NCBI RefSeq assembly: GCF_028369295.1
Contig: NZ_JAQMYP010000024.1
Coordinates: 82,434 to 146,433 of the forward strand
DNA from: Streptomyces sp. HD
GTDB taxonomy: Bacteria > Actinomycetota > Actinomycetes > Streptomycetales > Streptomycetaceae
Length of the DNA stretch: 64,000 nucleotides
Direction of reading: 5' to 3'
Positions 6,626-15,268 of the stretch are shown in pieces (position 1 is the stretch's first letter; every line of letters begins with the position of its first letter). The translations under genes and the position numbers were made by a program. Below the pieces are notes generated by a model. The model made no database searches, was not told the origin of the DNA, and saw only the letters and a program-made list of their open reading frames with translations.

Positions 6626-9391
6626 TCAGCGCACCCCTCGGCCCGCGTAGGCGCGGACGTCGGCGTCGGGGTCGTCGACCGCGGTGGACAGTGCCGTGCG
6701 GGCGTCCTCGTGGTCGGCGTGGCGCGACAGACCGAGTACGGCGGCCTTGCGCACGTCGGCGTCCGAGTCGCGCAGCAACTCGGCGAGGGCGGGCACGCCG
6801 CGGCCCGGTGCCGCTCCGCCGAGGGCGGTGGCCGCGCCCGCGCGGACCTGCCAGGCAGGGTCGGTGAGCGCCGCCGTCACGGTGGTGAGGAGTGCGTCGG
6901 GGACGCCGAGGGCGCCCAGGGTCTCCAGTGCGGCGGCGCGCACGAGGGCGTCGGGATCGTGGATCAGGTGGTGCAGGGTGCCCGGTGTGCCGTCGTCGTC
7001 CGCGGGCGCGGTCCGATGCGGGTCCAGGGCGGCGAATCCCCGTGCCACGGCGACCCGAACCTCGCGCGCCGTGTCGCCCACCGCCTGCGACAGCGCCTCG
7101 GCCGCGTCCACCGAGACCAGGGCGCGCACGGCGGCCAGGCGTACGTCGATGTCCGGGTCGGCCAGGTGCCCGGCGAACAGGGCGGCGTCCCCGAGGCGCA
7201 GGGCGCGCAGCACGTCCAGGGCGGCGGCGCGGGCCGTGGGGTCCGCCGCGGTCAGCGCTGACACCAGGGGGTCGCGCAACTCCGGCTCGGAGGGCAGGAC
7301 TTCGGCCAGCTCGCGCAGCGAGGCGGCGGCCGACGCCCGCACGCGCCCGTCGCCGTCGCGCAGGGCACGGGCCAGCGCGGGGCCAGCCCCGGGTGGGGCC
7401 GTCTCGGTCAGCGCGGCGACGGCGGCGAGTCGTACAGCGGGGTCCGGGTCCTTCAGGTAGGGCTCCAGGGTTGGGAGATCGGGTGTCTCATCCGTCAGCG
7501 CGACGATTTCGAGAAGCCGTACCTGGGAGGATGCGGACGTTTCGTGCGTCGTGCCAGTAGGTGGGATGGCGTCGTCCGACTCTCCCGTGGGCGCGGCCGG
7601 GGGTGCCTCCGCGCGTCCCGCCGTCGCCGTCGGCAGCGGACGCACCTCGCCCAGGTGGCGGGACGGGCCGCCGGTGGGGGTGAACTCGGGCACCGGAACG
7701 AGGTACGGATCGACCGGGCGGGCCGTGAACTCCATGGCGCCGTTCGGGCCCTTGTGCAGGTCGAGGTGGTGCAGCCAGGCCGTGTCGTCCCGTCGGGGGT
7801 GGTCGAGGCGCTCGTGGTAGAGGCCCCAGCGGGACTCGGTGCGGGCGAGGGACGACCGGGCCGCCATCTCCGCGCAGTCGCGGATGAACGACACCTCCGC
7901 GCAGCGCATCAGTTCGTGCGGTGTACGCGCTCCCATGCCGGCGATCTCGTCCCGCATCCGCTCGAAGTGCTCCAGCGCCAGAGAGAGCCGGGCGCCGCTC
8001 TTGGGCGGGGCGACGTAGTCGTTGACGAAGCGCCGCAGCTTGTACTCGACCTGGGGCTGGGCGGGGCCGTCGGGGTTGCGCAGCGGCCGGTAGATCAGCT
8101 CGTGCGCTTCGGCCAGCTGGTCGACCGGCAACTCGCCCTCGTACGCGGTGTACTGGGCCGCGTCCTCGCCCGCGAGGTCACCGAAGACGAACGCGCCGAT
8201 CATGTAGTTGTGCGGTACGCAGGCCAGGTCGCCGGCCGCGTACAGACGCGGCACGGTCGTCCGGGCATGGTCGTCGACCCGTACCCCCGAGGCGGAGTGG
8301 CCGCCGCACAGACCGATCTCGGAGATGTGCATCTCCACGTCATGGGTGCGGTAGTCGTGTCCGCGTCCGGCGTGGAAAGTGCCGCGGGTGGGGCGCTCGG
8401 TGGAGTGCAGGATCGACTCCAGGGCCGCGACCGACTCCTCGGGCAGATGGCTGAGCTTGAGGTAGACCGGGCCGCGGTCGGAGGCGACCTCGGCGGCGAA
8501 CTCCGCCATCATCTGCCCGGACCAGTAGTCCGAATCCACGAACCGCTGCCCGTGCCGGTTGACCTGGTAGCCGCCGAACGGGTTGGCGACATAGGCGCAG
8601 GCCGGGCCGTTGTAGTCCTTGATGAGCGGGTTGATCTGGAAGCACTCGATGCCGGTGAGCTCGGCCCCCGCGTGGTACGCCATCGCGTAGCCGTCGCCCG
8701 CGTTGGTCGGGTTCTCGTACGTGCCGTACAGATAGCCGCTCGCCGGCAGTCCGAGGCGTCCGCAGGCACCGGTCGCGAGGATCACGGCGCCCGCGCGCAC
8801 GGTCACGAAGGCACCGGTGCGGGTGTGCAAGGCGGCGGCGCCGACCGCCCTGCCGTCGGCGGTCAGGACCCGCACCGGCATCAGCCGGTTCTCGATCCGG
8901 ATCCGCTCACGGTTCTCCCGCCTGCGCAACTGCCGGTAGAGGACCTTCTTGACGTCCTTTCCCTCCGGCATGGGCAGCACGTACGAGCCGGAGCGGTGCA
9001 CCTGGCGGACCGCGTACTCGCCGTGCTCGTCCTTCTCGAACTTCACCCCGTACGACTCCAGGCGCCGCACCATGTCGAAGCCCCGGGTGGCCGTCCGACG
9101 GACCGTCGACTGGTCGACGATGCCGTCGTTGGCGCGGGTGATCTCGGCGACGTAGTCGTCCGGTTCGGCGCGGCCGGGGATCACGGCGTTGTTGACGCCG
9201 TCCATGCCCATGGCCAGTGCTCCGGAGTGCCGTACGTGCGCCTTCTCCAGCAGCAGCACGGAGGCGCCGCGCCCGGCGGCGGTCAGCGCAGCCATGGTGC
9301 CGGCGGTGCCGCCGCCGATCACCAGGACGTCGCAGCTGAGCTCCTCGGCCGAGTCGAGGGTGGGGATCTGCGTCGGGGTCGCGGGGGTCAT
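6626..9391 (-). CDS. AprA-like FAD flavoprotein fused to C-terminal HEAT repeats
   Basis: This 921-residue protein has two parts. Residues 1 to about 590 form a fumarate reductase/succinate dehydrogenase-type flavoprotein with a Rossmann FAD motif (DVLVIGGGTAGTMAAL, about 20-35) and a downstream RHSGALAMGMDGVN segment closer to adenylylsulfate reductase alpha (AprA) than to classical SdhA. Residues about 623-921 are tandem HEAT/PBS-lyase-like repeats of the form DPDxxVRxAAxxAL. The last gene of the operon, it starts 70 bases after the ABC ATPase gene with GAAAGG upstream of the ATG at 9391. With the AprB-like ferredoxin of the same operon it probably forms a cytoplasmic two-electron reductase or oxidase. 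HEAT repeats suggest a protein-docking role. The substrate is unknown. Confidence 0.85.
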   Translation of the reverse strand: MTPATPTQIPTLDSAEELSCDVLVIGGGTAGTMAALTAAGRGASVLLLEKAHVRHSGALAMGMDGVNNAVIPGRAEPDDYVAEITRANDGIVDQSTVRRTATRGFDMVRRLESYGVKFEKDEHGEYAVRQVHRSGSYVLPMPEGKDVKKVLYRQLRRRENRERIRIENRLMPVRVLTADGRAVGAAALHTRTGAFVTVRAGAVILATGACGRLGLPASGYLYGTYENPTNAGDGYAMAYHAGAELTGIECFQINPLIKDYNGPACAYVANPFGGYQVNRHGQRFVDSDYWSGQMMAEFAAEVASDRGPVYLKLSHLPEESVAALESILHSTERPTRGTFHAGRGHDYRTHDVEMHISEIGLCGGHSASGVRVDDHARTTVPRLYAAGDLACVPHNYMIGAFVFGDLAGEDAAQYTAYEGELPVDQLAEAHELIYRPLRNPDGPAQPQVEYKLRRFVNDYVAPPKSGARLSLALEHFERMRDEIAGMGARTPHELMRCAEVSFIRDCAEMAARSSLARTESRWGLYHERLDHPRRDDTAWLHHLDLHKGPNGAMEFTARPVDPYLVPVPEFTPTGGPSRHLGEVRPLPTATAGRAEAPPAAPTGESDDAIPPTGTTHETSASSQVRLLEIVALTDETPDLPTLEPYLKDPDPAVRLAAVAALTETAPPGAGPALARALRDGDGRVRASAAASLRELAEVLPSEPELRDPLVSALTAADPTARAAALDVLRALRLGDAALFAGHLADPDIDVRLAAVRALVSVDAAEALSQAVGDTAREVRVAVARGFAALDPHRTAPADDDGTPGTLHHLIHDPDALVRAAALETLGALGVPDALLTTVTAALTDPAWQVRAGAATALGGAAPGRGVPALAELLRDSDADVRKAAVLGLSRHADHEDARTALSTAVDDPDADVRAYAGRGVR

Positions 9392-9460
9392 GGGAAGGGC
9401 GCGCCTTTCAGGACGTACGGGAGCAGCCGGGGGATGTACGGGGACAGCGAGGGGCGCTGG

Positions 9461-10255
9461 TCAGGGTGTGGCGGGGCCGAGGGAGCCGAGGATCTCGTGG
9501 CGCAGTGCCACGGTCGCGGGGTCGTCGTGGGCGTCGCGGTCGCGGGGCCGGGGCACGGTACGGATCCCGGTGAGGCCGCCCGATCCGAGCAGCGCGACAC
9601 GGTCGCCGAGGAACAGGGCCTCGTCCACGTCGTGGGTGACGAAGACGACCGTGGCGCCGGTCCCGTGCAGCACCTCCACCAGCAACTGCTGCATGCCGGC
9701 CCGGGTCTGGGCGTCCAGGGCGCCGAACGGCTCGTCCATGAGGACGGCGCGTGGTTGCCCGGCGAGCGCGCGGGCGAGCTGGACTCGTTGTCGCTGCCCT
9801 CCGGAGAGCCGGTGCGGCAACTGCCGCTCCAGGCCGGCGAGCCCGACCCGGTCGAGCCACTGCTCCGCCCGCCGCCTGCGTTCGCTTTGACCCAACCCCC
9901 TTATGATCAACGGTAGTTCGACGTTGGCGCGGGCCGTGCGCCACGGCAGCAGCGCATCCTCCTGGAAGACCAGCGCCCGGTCGGCGCCGGGCCCCGTGAC
10001 CGGCCGGCCGTCCTGGGCGACCTCTCCGGCGAGCGCGGGCAGCAGCCCGGCCAGGGTGCGCAGCAGGGTCGACTTCCCACAGCCGGACGGGCCGACGACG
10101 GTCAGGATCTCGCCGGGTGCGGCTTCGAGGTCCACCCCGTGCAGCACGGCGGCGCCCGGCCGGCCGAGCCGCGCATCGCTGAGGCCGAGCCGTGCCCCGG
10201 GGGCGGGCAGGTCGGTGCGCGAGGCGGTGGTGGCGATGTCCGTTTCCGTGCTCAT
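9461..10255 (-). CDS. SsuB/TauB-type ABC transporter ATPase
   Basis: This 264-residue nucleotide-binding subunit contains Walker A GPSGCGKS, Q-loop VFQEDALLPW, signature LSGGQRQR, Walker B RAVLMDEPFGALD and the switch His in VTHDVDEA. The DALLPW loop is typical of nitrate/sulfonate/taurine importers. Its ATG at 10255 overlaps the permease stop (ATGA), so the two are translationally coupled. It energises import of the solute captured by the lipoprotein encoded at 11091-12431. Confidence 0.93.
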   Translation of the reverse strand: MSTETDIATTASRTDLPAPGARLGLSDARLGRPGAAVLHGVDLEAAPGEILTVVGPSGCGKSTLLRTLAGLLPALAGEVAQDGRPVTGPGADRALVFQEDALLPWRTARANVELPLIIRGLGQSERRRRAEQWLDRVGLAGLERQLPHRLSGGQRQRVQLARALAGQPRAVLMDEPFGALDAQTRAGMQQLLVEVLHGTGATVVFVTHDVDEALFLGDRVALLGSGGLTGIRTVPRPRDRDAHDDPATVALRHEILGSLGPATP

Positions 10256-11094
10256 GACGTGGCACTCCCCTCACGGCGCGGCAGCCAGTGGGTCAGCCGG
10301 CGCCCCACGAGCTCCACCACGGTGGAGGTCAGCCAGCCCAGCAGGCCGATGCTGACGATGCCGGTGAACACGGCCGGGTAGTCGATGACCGTGTAGTCCT
10401 GCCAGGTGCGATAGCCGATCCCGTACTCGCCGGAGATCATCTCCGCGGAGATCACACAGATCCACGAGACGCCGATCCCGACCGACAGCCCTCCGAAGAT
10501 CCCCGGCAGCGCACCGGGCAGCACCACGGAGGCGAGCACCCGCCACCGTCCGCCGCCCAGGGTGAGCACCGCCTCCTCCCACACCGGGACGAGCGCGCGC
10601 ACCGCGTGCCGGGTGGCGACCAGCACCGGGAAGAACGCGGCGGTGAAGGTGATGAAGACGATGCCCTGTTCATTGCTGGGGAAGAGCAGGATCGCCACGG
10701 GCACCAGCGCGATGGCCGGGACGGGCCGCAGCACCTCCAGCACCGGCCCGATCAGATCCGCCGCCCAGCGGGAACGGCCGACGGCCACGCCCGCGGCGAC
10801 ACCGAGCACCGCCGCGAGCAGAAAGCCGGTGACGATACGGCGCAGACTGGCGGTCACGTCCTGCTGGTACGCGGCGTCACCGAGCCGCCGCCCGAACTCC
10901 CCGGCCACGTCGGTGACGGACGGGAACTGGTCGAAACGCAGCCACAGTTGGACGTCCAGCGTGGTGAGCACCTGCCACAGTCCGAGCGCGGCGAGCAGCG
11001 ACAGGGCGCGCACGACGGGCCGCGACCGGTGGGTGCGCCGCGCGGGTGCCGGCTCCGACGACGCCTTCCTCGTCGGGGCGGTCAGCGCGGTCAT
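10252..11094 (-). CDS. SsuC/TauC-type ABC transporter permease
   Basis: This 280-residue inner-membrane permease has about six hydrophobic segments and the coupling-loop region LTLGGGRWRVLASVVLPGALP, which corresponds to the EAA motif of binding-protein-dependent permeases. C-terminal segments such as SAEMISGEYGIGY are characteristic of the nitrate/sulfonate/taurine group. Start and stop codons overlap those of its neighbours (ATGA at both ends), giving a tightly coupled binding protein-permease-ATPase order. Confidence 0.93.
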   Translation of the reverse strand: MTALTAPTRKASSEPAPARRTHRSRPVVRALSLLAALGLWQVLTTLDVQLWLRFDQFPSVTDVAGEFGRRLGDAAYQQDVTASLRRIVTGFLLAAVLGVAAGVAVGRSRWAADLIGPVLEVLRPVPAIALVPVAILLFPSNEQGIVFITFTAAFFPVLVATRHAVRALVPVWEEAVLTLGGGRWRVLASVVLPGALPGIFGGLSVGIGVSWICVISAEMISGEYGIGYRTWQDYTVIDYPAVFTGIVSIGLLGWLTSTVVELVGRRLTHWLPRREGSATS

Positions 11095-12431
11095 GACGTC
11101 TGCTCCAGTGCGGTGGCGTAGGAGACGGTACGGGCGCCGGGGTGTGCCCGGATGTACGCGCGGGCGGCGGAGGCGGTGACGAAGGGCCTCGGCTCCTTGC
11201 CGTCCTGGACCCAGACGGCCTTGTCCGCGTACCAGCGGGTGCCGGTGGTGGCATCCGGGACGTATGCCGCCCGGACCCGGTCCTTGTGCCCGGCGACGAA
11301 CTTCAGAAGTGCGGCGGGCGAGTCGAACGGACGGGTGCTCTCCTCGCCCTTGAGCCACACCTCGCCGCGCGAGGTCCCGGGCGCGGCGGCGAGGCGCTCG
11401 GCGTATTCCTTTCCGTACACCCGCTTGACCGGGCCGTCGTCGACGAACGAGTCCACGTCCACGTCGCCGACGAGCTTCGCCGACCGCAGCACCGGCACGT
11501 CCTTCTTCAGCGCGGAGACGAGCTGCGGCTTGACGGCCGGGTCGAAGGTGGCGATGCCGCCGCTGCCGTTGTAGAGGTAGACGACCTCCGGGGGCAGTCC
11601 GGTGGCGTCGGCGACCTTCTCGGCGGCCCGTACGGGGTGTTCGTTCAGGTACTTCGTCGCCTCGATCTGTGCGGTGAGGAACGCGTCGAGTACCTTGGGC
11701 CGCTTCTCGGCGAAGTCCTCGCGCACCGTGACTCCGTGGAAGGTGGGCAGGTCGAGCTCCGCACCGTCGTACAGCGCCTTCGCCTTGTCCTGGAAGACGA
11801 GCAGGCCGGGCCAGGCCACGAACTGGGAGAGTGCGTCGGCGCTGCCCGCCTGCAGCGCCGAAGCTCCCACCGACGGCTGCTGGTTGAGCTTGCGGATGTC
11901 CTTGTCCGCGTCGAGGCCGGCGCGTTGCAATGCCCGTACGAGGGTGCCGTCGGCCGCCGAGCCGACACTGGTGGACACCTTCTTGCCCTTCAGGTCCTTC
12001 AGCGAGCGCAGCGTCGACTGCGGCGGCGTCACCACGGTGTTCAGGGCGCCCCGCAGGTTGTAGCCGGTGACCGACACGAGGTGGGTGGGGCGGCCCAGCT
12101 GCTTGCCGCGGGCGGCGTTGATCAGCAGCGGGAAGTCGCCCATCGACCCGATGTCGATCTTCCCGGCGGTCATCTGCGCGGTGATGGGCGCGCCCGTGGC
12201 GTAGTCCTGCCAGTCGACCTTGTAGGAGACGCCGTCCCGCCTGCCCTGAGCGGCGAGTTCGCGCTCGAAGTAGCCGAGGGAGCGCAGCAGGGTGCCGGCG
12301 GTGGCGGTGTTGATGGTCCTGGACTGGTAGCCGACGGTGACGGTGACGTGGGTGGCGTCGCCGGCGCAGCCGGTGGCGAGGGTGCCGACCAGGGCGATCG
12401 CGAGCAGGGCCGCAGGAGTAGTGCGTTTCAT
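11091..12431 (-). CDS. ABC solute-binding lipoprotein with NosL-like C-terminal domain
   Basis: This 446-residue protein is clearly longer than SsuA/TauA proteins (about 320). It has a lipoprotein signal (LVGTLATGC) and an SsuA/NMT1-like periplasmic-binding fold (to about residue 340) with the landmark KIDIGSMGDFP. A further segment, about residues 354-446, contains PFDSPAALLKFV, AAYVPDATTGTRWYADKAVWV and a final AYIRAHPGARTVSY, the pattern of NosL-type copper-chaperone domains, although the usual Met-Gly metal-binding segment is not obvious. The ATG at 12431 has GAAAGG upstream and lies 14 bases after the ferredoxin gene. The ligand is unknown; the fold favours a sulfonate or similar small anion. 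Confidence 0.82.
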   Translation of the reverse strand: MKRTTPAALLAIALVGTLATGCAGDATHVTVTVGYQSRTINTATAGTLLRSLGYFERELAAQGRRDGVSYKVDWQDYATGAPITAQMTAGKIDIGSMGDFPLLINAARGKQLGRPTHLVSVTGYNLRGALNTVVTPPQSTLRSLKDLKGKKVSTSVGSAADGTLVRALQRAGLDADKDIRKLNQQPSVGASALQAGSADALSQFVAWPGLLVFQDKAKALYDGAELDLPTFHGVTVREDFAEKRPKVLDAFLTAQIEATKYLNEHPVRAAEKVADATGLPPEVVYLYNGSGGIATFDPAVKPQLVSALKKDVPVLRSAKLVGDVDVDSFVDDGPVKRVYGKEYAERLAAAPGTSRGEVWLKGEESTRPFDSPAALLKFVAGHKDRVRAAYVPDATTGTRWYADKAVWVQDGKEPRPFVTASAARAYIRAHPGARTVSYATALEQTS

Positions 12432-12445
12432 CGGGAGTGGGCCTT

Positions 12446-12673
12446 TCACCGCAGCAGGTAGGGCATGTTGACCGTGACGGCCCCGGTGGGGCAGCGGGCG
12501 GCGCAGGGGCCGCAGTACCAGCACTCGTCGACGTGCATGTACGCCTTGCCGCTGTCGGGGTTGATCGCCAGGGAGTCAAGCGGACACATGTCGACACAGA
12601 GCGTGCAGCCGTCGATGCACTTCGACTCGTCGACGGTCACGGGCACGTCGGCCCGCTGGGGCACCAAGGGCAT
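12446..12673 (-). CDS. AprB-like 2x[4Fe-4S] ferredoxin
   Basis: This 75-residue ferredoxin is the first gene of the operon. It has two cluster motifs, CIDGCTLCVDMCP and CWYCGPCAARCP, joined by a KAYMHVDE segment. The arrangement closely parallels the N-terminal cluster domain of adenylylsulfate reductase beta (AprB), without the AprB C-terminal tail. It most likely shuttles electrons to or from the AprA-like flavoprotein encoded at the other end of the operon. The start at ATG 12673 lies 80 bases beyond the GntR stop, across a 12-base tandem repeat that may be the operator. Confidence 0.9.
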   Translation of the reverse strand: MPLVPQRADVPVTVDESKCIDGCTLCVDMCPLDSLAINPDSGKAYMHVDECWYCGPCAARCPTGAVTVNMPYLLR

Positions 12674-12707
12674 GGCTGTCTCCAGTGAGGTCCTGCGAGG
12701 GTGAAAT

Positions 12708-12755
12708 GACGCCTGATCAGACGCCTGGTCGGACGCCCGGTCGGACGCCTGGTCA
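12708..12755. repeat. 12-bp tandem repeat (4 copies), possible operator array
   Basis: Four adjacent 12-base units read GACGCCTGATCA, GACGCCTGGTCG, GACGCCCGGTCG and GACGCCTGGTCA, with GACC following. They sit between the GntR stop codon and the first gene of the AprAB-like operon, exactly where the operon promoter or leader should be. The near-helical period and location suggest a repeated protein-binding site; this is inference. Confidence 0.75.
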
Positions 12756-13523
12756 GACCGAGCGGCGCAGCAGCCCGCTCATCGCGATCCGGTCGCCGCG
12801 GAACCGGATGAACTCCAGGTCCACGGGCCTGCCGTCGCGCAGGTGGGTGAGGCGCTCCAGCATCAGCACGGCGGTGCCGCGGGGCGCCTGGAGCACGGTC
12901 GCGGAGTGCGCGTCGGCGTTGACGGCCTCCAGGGTGATCTCCGCGTGCCCGAGCGGCTGCCCGGTGATCTGCTCCAGCAGCCGGAATACGTCGGTGTTCT
13001 CCAGGTCGGCGCCGATGAGTTCGCCGCCGATGTCCAGGGGGAGGTAGGTGAGGTCGAGGGAGAGCGGCAGCCCGTTCAGTCTGCGGAGCCGCTCGATGTA
13101 GAGCACGTCGGTGCCGGTGGGCAGACGGAGCCGCTCGGCCACGGGTGCGGGTGCGGCGACGGGTGCCATGGTGCGTACCTCGTTGGTGACCCGGCCGTGT
13201 TCTCGCAGGGTTTCCGCGAGTCCCATCAGCCGGTCGAGGCCGTGCGAGTACTTCTCGGCGACGACGACGGTGCCGACCCCGGGCAGCCGCTCGACGAGCT
13301 GCTCGGCGCGCAGCAGGTCCAGTGCGTGCCGGACGGTGTTGCGCGAGACCTGGTAGTCGGCGGCGAGCACGTCCTCGTGGGGCAGCGCGCCGCCGGGGAA
13401 TCCCCCGGTCAGGACCAGGTGCCGGAGCAGGTCCGCGAGCTGCCGCGCCCGGTCCGCACGCAGCCTACGGCGACGGGCGGCGGCGAGCGGCGTGGCGTGC
13501 TCGCGGATTCGTTCGGGTGGCAT
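12753..13523 (-). CDS. GntR-family regulator, HutC/UTRA type
   Basis: This 256-residue regulator has an N-terminal winged HTH (about residues 20-90, with LAADYQVSRNTVRHALDLLRAEQLV) and a C-terminal UTRA ligand-binding domain (about 110-250, with GTDVLYIERLRRLNGLPLSLDLTYLP). UTRA regulators usually sense a substrate of the adjacent pathway. It is upstream of and codirectional with the ferredoxin-transporter-flavoprotein operon, so it is the likely local regulator and may read into it. ATG 13523 gives the full HTH. Confidence 0.9.
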   Translation of the reverse strand: MPPERIREHATPLAAARRRRLRADRARQLADLLRHLVLTGGFPGGALPHEDVLAADYQVSRNTVRHALDLLRAEQLVERLPGVGTVVVAEKYSHGLDRLMGLAETLREHGRVTNEVRTMAPVAAPAPVAERLRLPTGTDVLYIERLRRLNGLPLSLDLTYLPLDIGGELIGADLENTDVFRLLEQITGQPLGHAEITLEAVNADAHSATVLQAPRGTAVLMLERLTHLRDGRPVDLEFIRFRGDRIAMSGLLRRSV

Positions 13524-13681
13524 GCGGCGACCATACCGACGGTTTCCGCACGGTGGTGTTGCTGAATCATTGCGCCACCTGAGCCCCCTTCATCAAACGG
13601 CTGACCTGCGAATTTCCGGGGACTTGGCGCAGTTTCGCCACTGCGCCCGCAGTCCGCGCGGGGCGGGGCGCCGGCGACATG

Positions 13682-14875
13682 TCACTCGCGGACGAGTTCT
13701 AGGCGGCGGCGTTCGAGGTACGCACGCTCCGCCGGGTTCTCCGAGAGCACTACGGCGGCCTCGTACGCCCGCACGGCCTCCGTGTCGCGGCCCAGTCGGC
13801 GCAGGAGATCGGCGCGGACGGCGTGGAAGACGTGGTAGCCGTCCAGGTCCAGGGCGTCCACGAGGTCGAGGGCCTGCCGTGGACCCGCGACCTCGGCGAC
13901 GGCGACCGCCCGGTTCAGGGCCACGACGGGACTCGGGGCGACGGCCGTCAACTGGTCGTACAGCCGCAGGATCTGCGCCCAGTCCGTGGCCCCGGCGTCC
14001 GGTGCATCGCTGTGCACGGCCTGGATGGCGGCCTGGATCTGGTACGGCCCCGGCCGGTTGCGGCGCAGACAGCGCCGGACGAGTTCCTGCCCCTCGGCGA
14101 TCAGCTCCCGGTCCCACCGGTCGCGGTTCTGCTCGGGCAACGGCACCAGCACGCCATGGGCATCCAGCCGGGCGTCCCGGCGCGACTCGACGAGGAGCAT
14201 CAGCGCGAGCAGCCCGGCGACTTCGGGTTCGTCCGGCATGAGCTCGGCCGACAGGCGTCCGAGGCGCAGCGCCTCCTCGCACAGCCCCGCCTCACCCTCG
14301 TACCCCTGGTTGAAGATCAGGTAGACGACGGCGAGCACCCCCGTGAGGCGGTCCGGCAGGTCGGCGTCGCGGGGCACCCGGTACGGGATCCCGGCGTTGC
14401 GGATCTTCGCCTTGGCCCGCACCAAGCGCTGGGCCATGGTGGGTTCGGGGACCAGGAAGGCGCGGGCGATCTGGGCGGTGGTGAGCCCGCCGAGCAGGCG
14501 CAGGGTCAGGGCGACCCGGGCGTGGACGGCGAGGGCGGGGTGGCAGCAGGTGAAGATGAGCCGGAGCCGGTCGTCGCGCACGGGGCCCTCCTCGGACGGT
14601 GCGTCGGGGACGTGCAACAGGGCCGCTTGGGCGTGGCGTTCGTCCCGGCCGGCCTCGCGGCGCAGCCGGTCGACGGCACGGTTGCGGGCGGTGGTGATGA
14701 TCCAGCCGGCGGGGCTCGGGGGCACACCGGTCTCCGGCCAGCGCCGTACGGCGGTGGTGAAAGCGTCCTGGACCGCTTCCTCGGCAAGGTCGATGTCGCC
14801 GAGGAAGCGGACGAGGACCGCTACCGCACGGCCGTACTCCGCGCGGAAGACGGCCTCGACGTCCGGGACCGTCAT
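13682..14875 (-). CDS. ECF42-type RNA polymerase sigma factor with TPR-like C-terminal extension
   Basis: This 397-residue sigma factor has region 2 (VEAVFRAEYGRAVAVLVRFLGDI to AVDRLRREAG), region 4 (LRLLGGLTTAQIARAFLVPEPTMAQRLVRAK) and a long helical C-terminal extension (about 190-397) of the ECF42 group. It has no anti-sigma partner; ECF42 members instead neighbour DGPF/YCII proteins, as here. Its ATG at 14875 overlaps the DGPF stop (ATGA), so the two are translationally coupled. The extension is known to be required for activity in characterised members. Confidence 0.92.
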   Translation of the reverse strand: MTVPDVEAVFRAEYGRAVAVLVRFLGDIDLAEEAVQDAFTTAVRRWPETGVPPSPAGWIITTARNRAVDRLRREAGRDERHAQAALLHVPDAPSEEGPVRDDRLRLIFTCCHPALAVHARVALTLRLLGGLTTAQIARAFLVPEPTMAQRLVRAKAKIRNAGIPYRVPRDADLPDRLTGVLAVVYLIFNQGYEGEAGLCEEALRLGRLSAELMPDEPEVAGLLALMLLVESRRDARLDAHGVLVPLPEQNRDRWDRELIAEGQELVRRCLRRNRPGPYQIQAAIQAVHSDAPDAGATDWAQILRLYDQLTAVAPSPVVALNRAVAVAEVAGPRQALDLVDALDLDGYHVFHAVRADLLRRLGRDTEAVRAYEAAVVLSENPAERAYLERRRLELVRE

Positions 14876-15228
14876 CGGTCCTCGGCTTCGCCCATGAACG
14901 GCCGCACCTCGATCGGCAGGGTGGTGGCCAGGGCCAGCCTGCGGCCCCACTCCAGGGCGGCGTCCAGGTCGGGTGCCTTGATCAGGCTGATGCCGCCGAG
15001 CATCTCCTTGCCCTCGGCGTACGGCCCGTCGGTGACCAGGACGTCGCCGTCACGGGGCCGCAGCACGGTGGAGGACTCCGGGCCGTGCAGTCCCCCGGCG
15101 AACACCCAGGCGCCGGCCTCGCGCAGCTCTCGGTTGAGGGCGTCGAGGTTCTGCTCGATCTCGCCGAGGGCCTCCGGTGCGGGCGGCTCCCCGACCGGCT
15201 GCATCACATTGAGCAGGTAGTACTTCAT
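14872..15228 (-). CDS. DGPF/YCII-family protein, ECF42 partner
   Basis: This 118-residue YCII-related protein starts MKYYLLNVMQP and contains TDGPYAEGKE, the DGPF-type signature with Tyr for Phe. Family members are ferredoxin-like dimers of unknown activity that are almost always encoded with ECF42 sigma factors and are their targets. It is the first gene of a two-gene unit with the sigma factor, and a candidate ECF42 promoter lies about 40-67 bases upstream. Confidence 0.9.
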   Translation of the reverse strand: MKYYLLNVMQPVGEPPAPEALGEIEQNLDALNRELREAGAWVFAGGLHGPESSTVLRPRDGDVLVTDGPYAEGKEMLGGISLIKAPDLDAALEWGRRLALATTLPIEVRPFMGEAEDR

Positions 15229-15268
15229 GACGGCCTCCTCAGGCGTCGTGGTGGTCTCTCACCTCCTA

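Noticed and set aside
7544..9916. Long open frame on the plus strand opposite the flavoprotein and ATPase genes
   Set aside because: Translation is rich in Arg, Gly, Val and Ala with no family motifs; it is an antisense shadow of high-GC codon bias. The minus-strand genes have clear motifs and ribosome-binding sites.
13626..13647. GGCGCAG...CTGCGCC inverted repeat after the sigma gene considered as a terminator
   Set aside because: The stem is only 7 bases with no U-tract; too weak to list as a feature.
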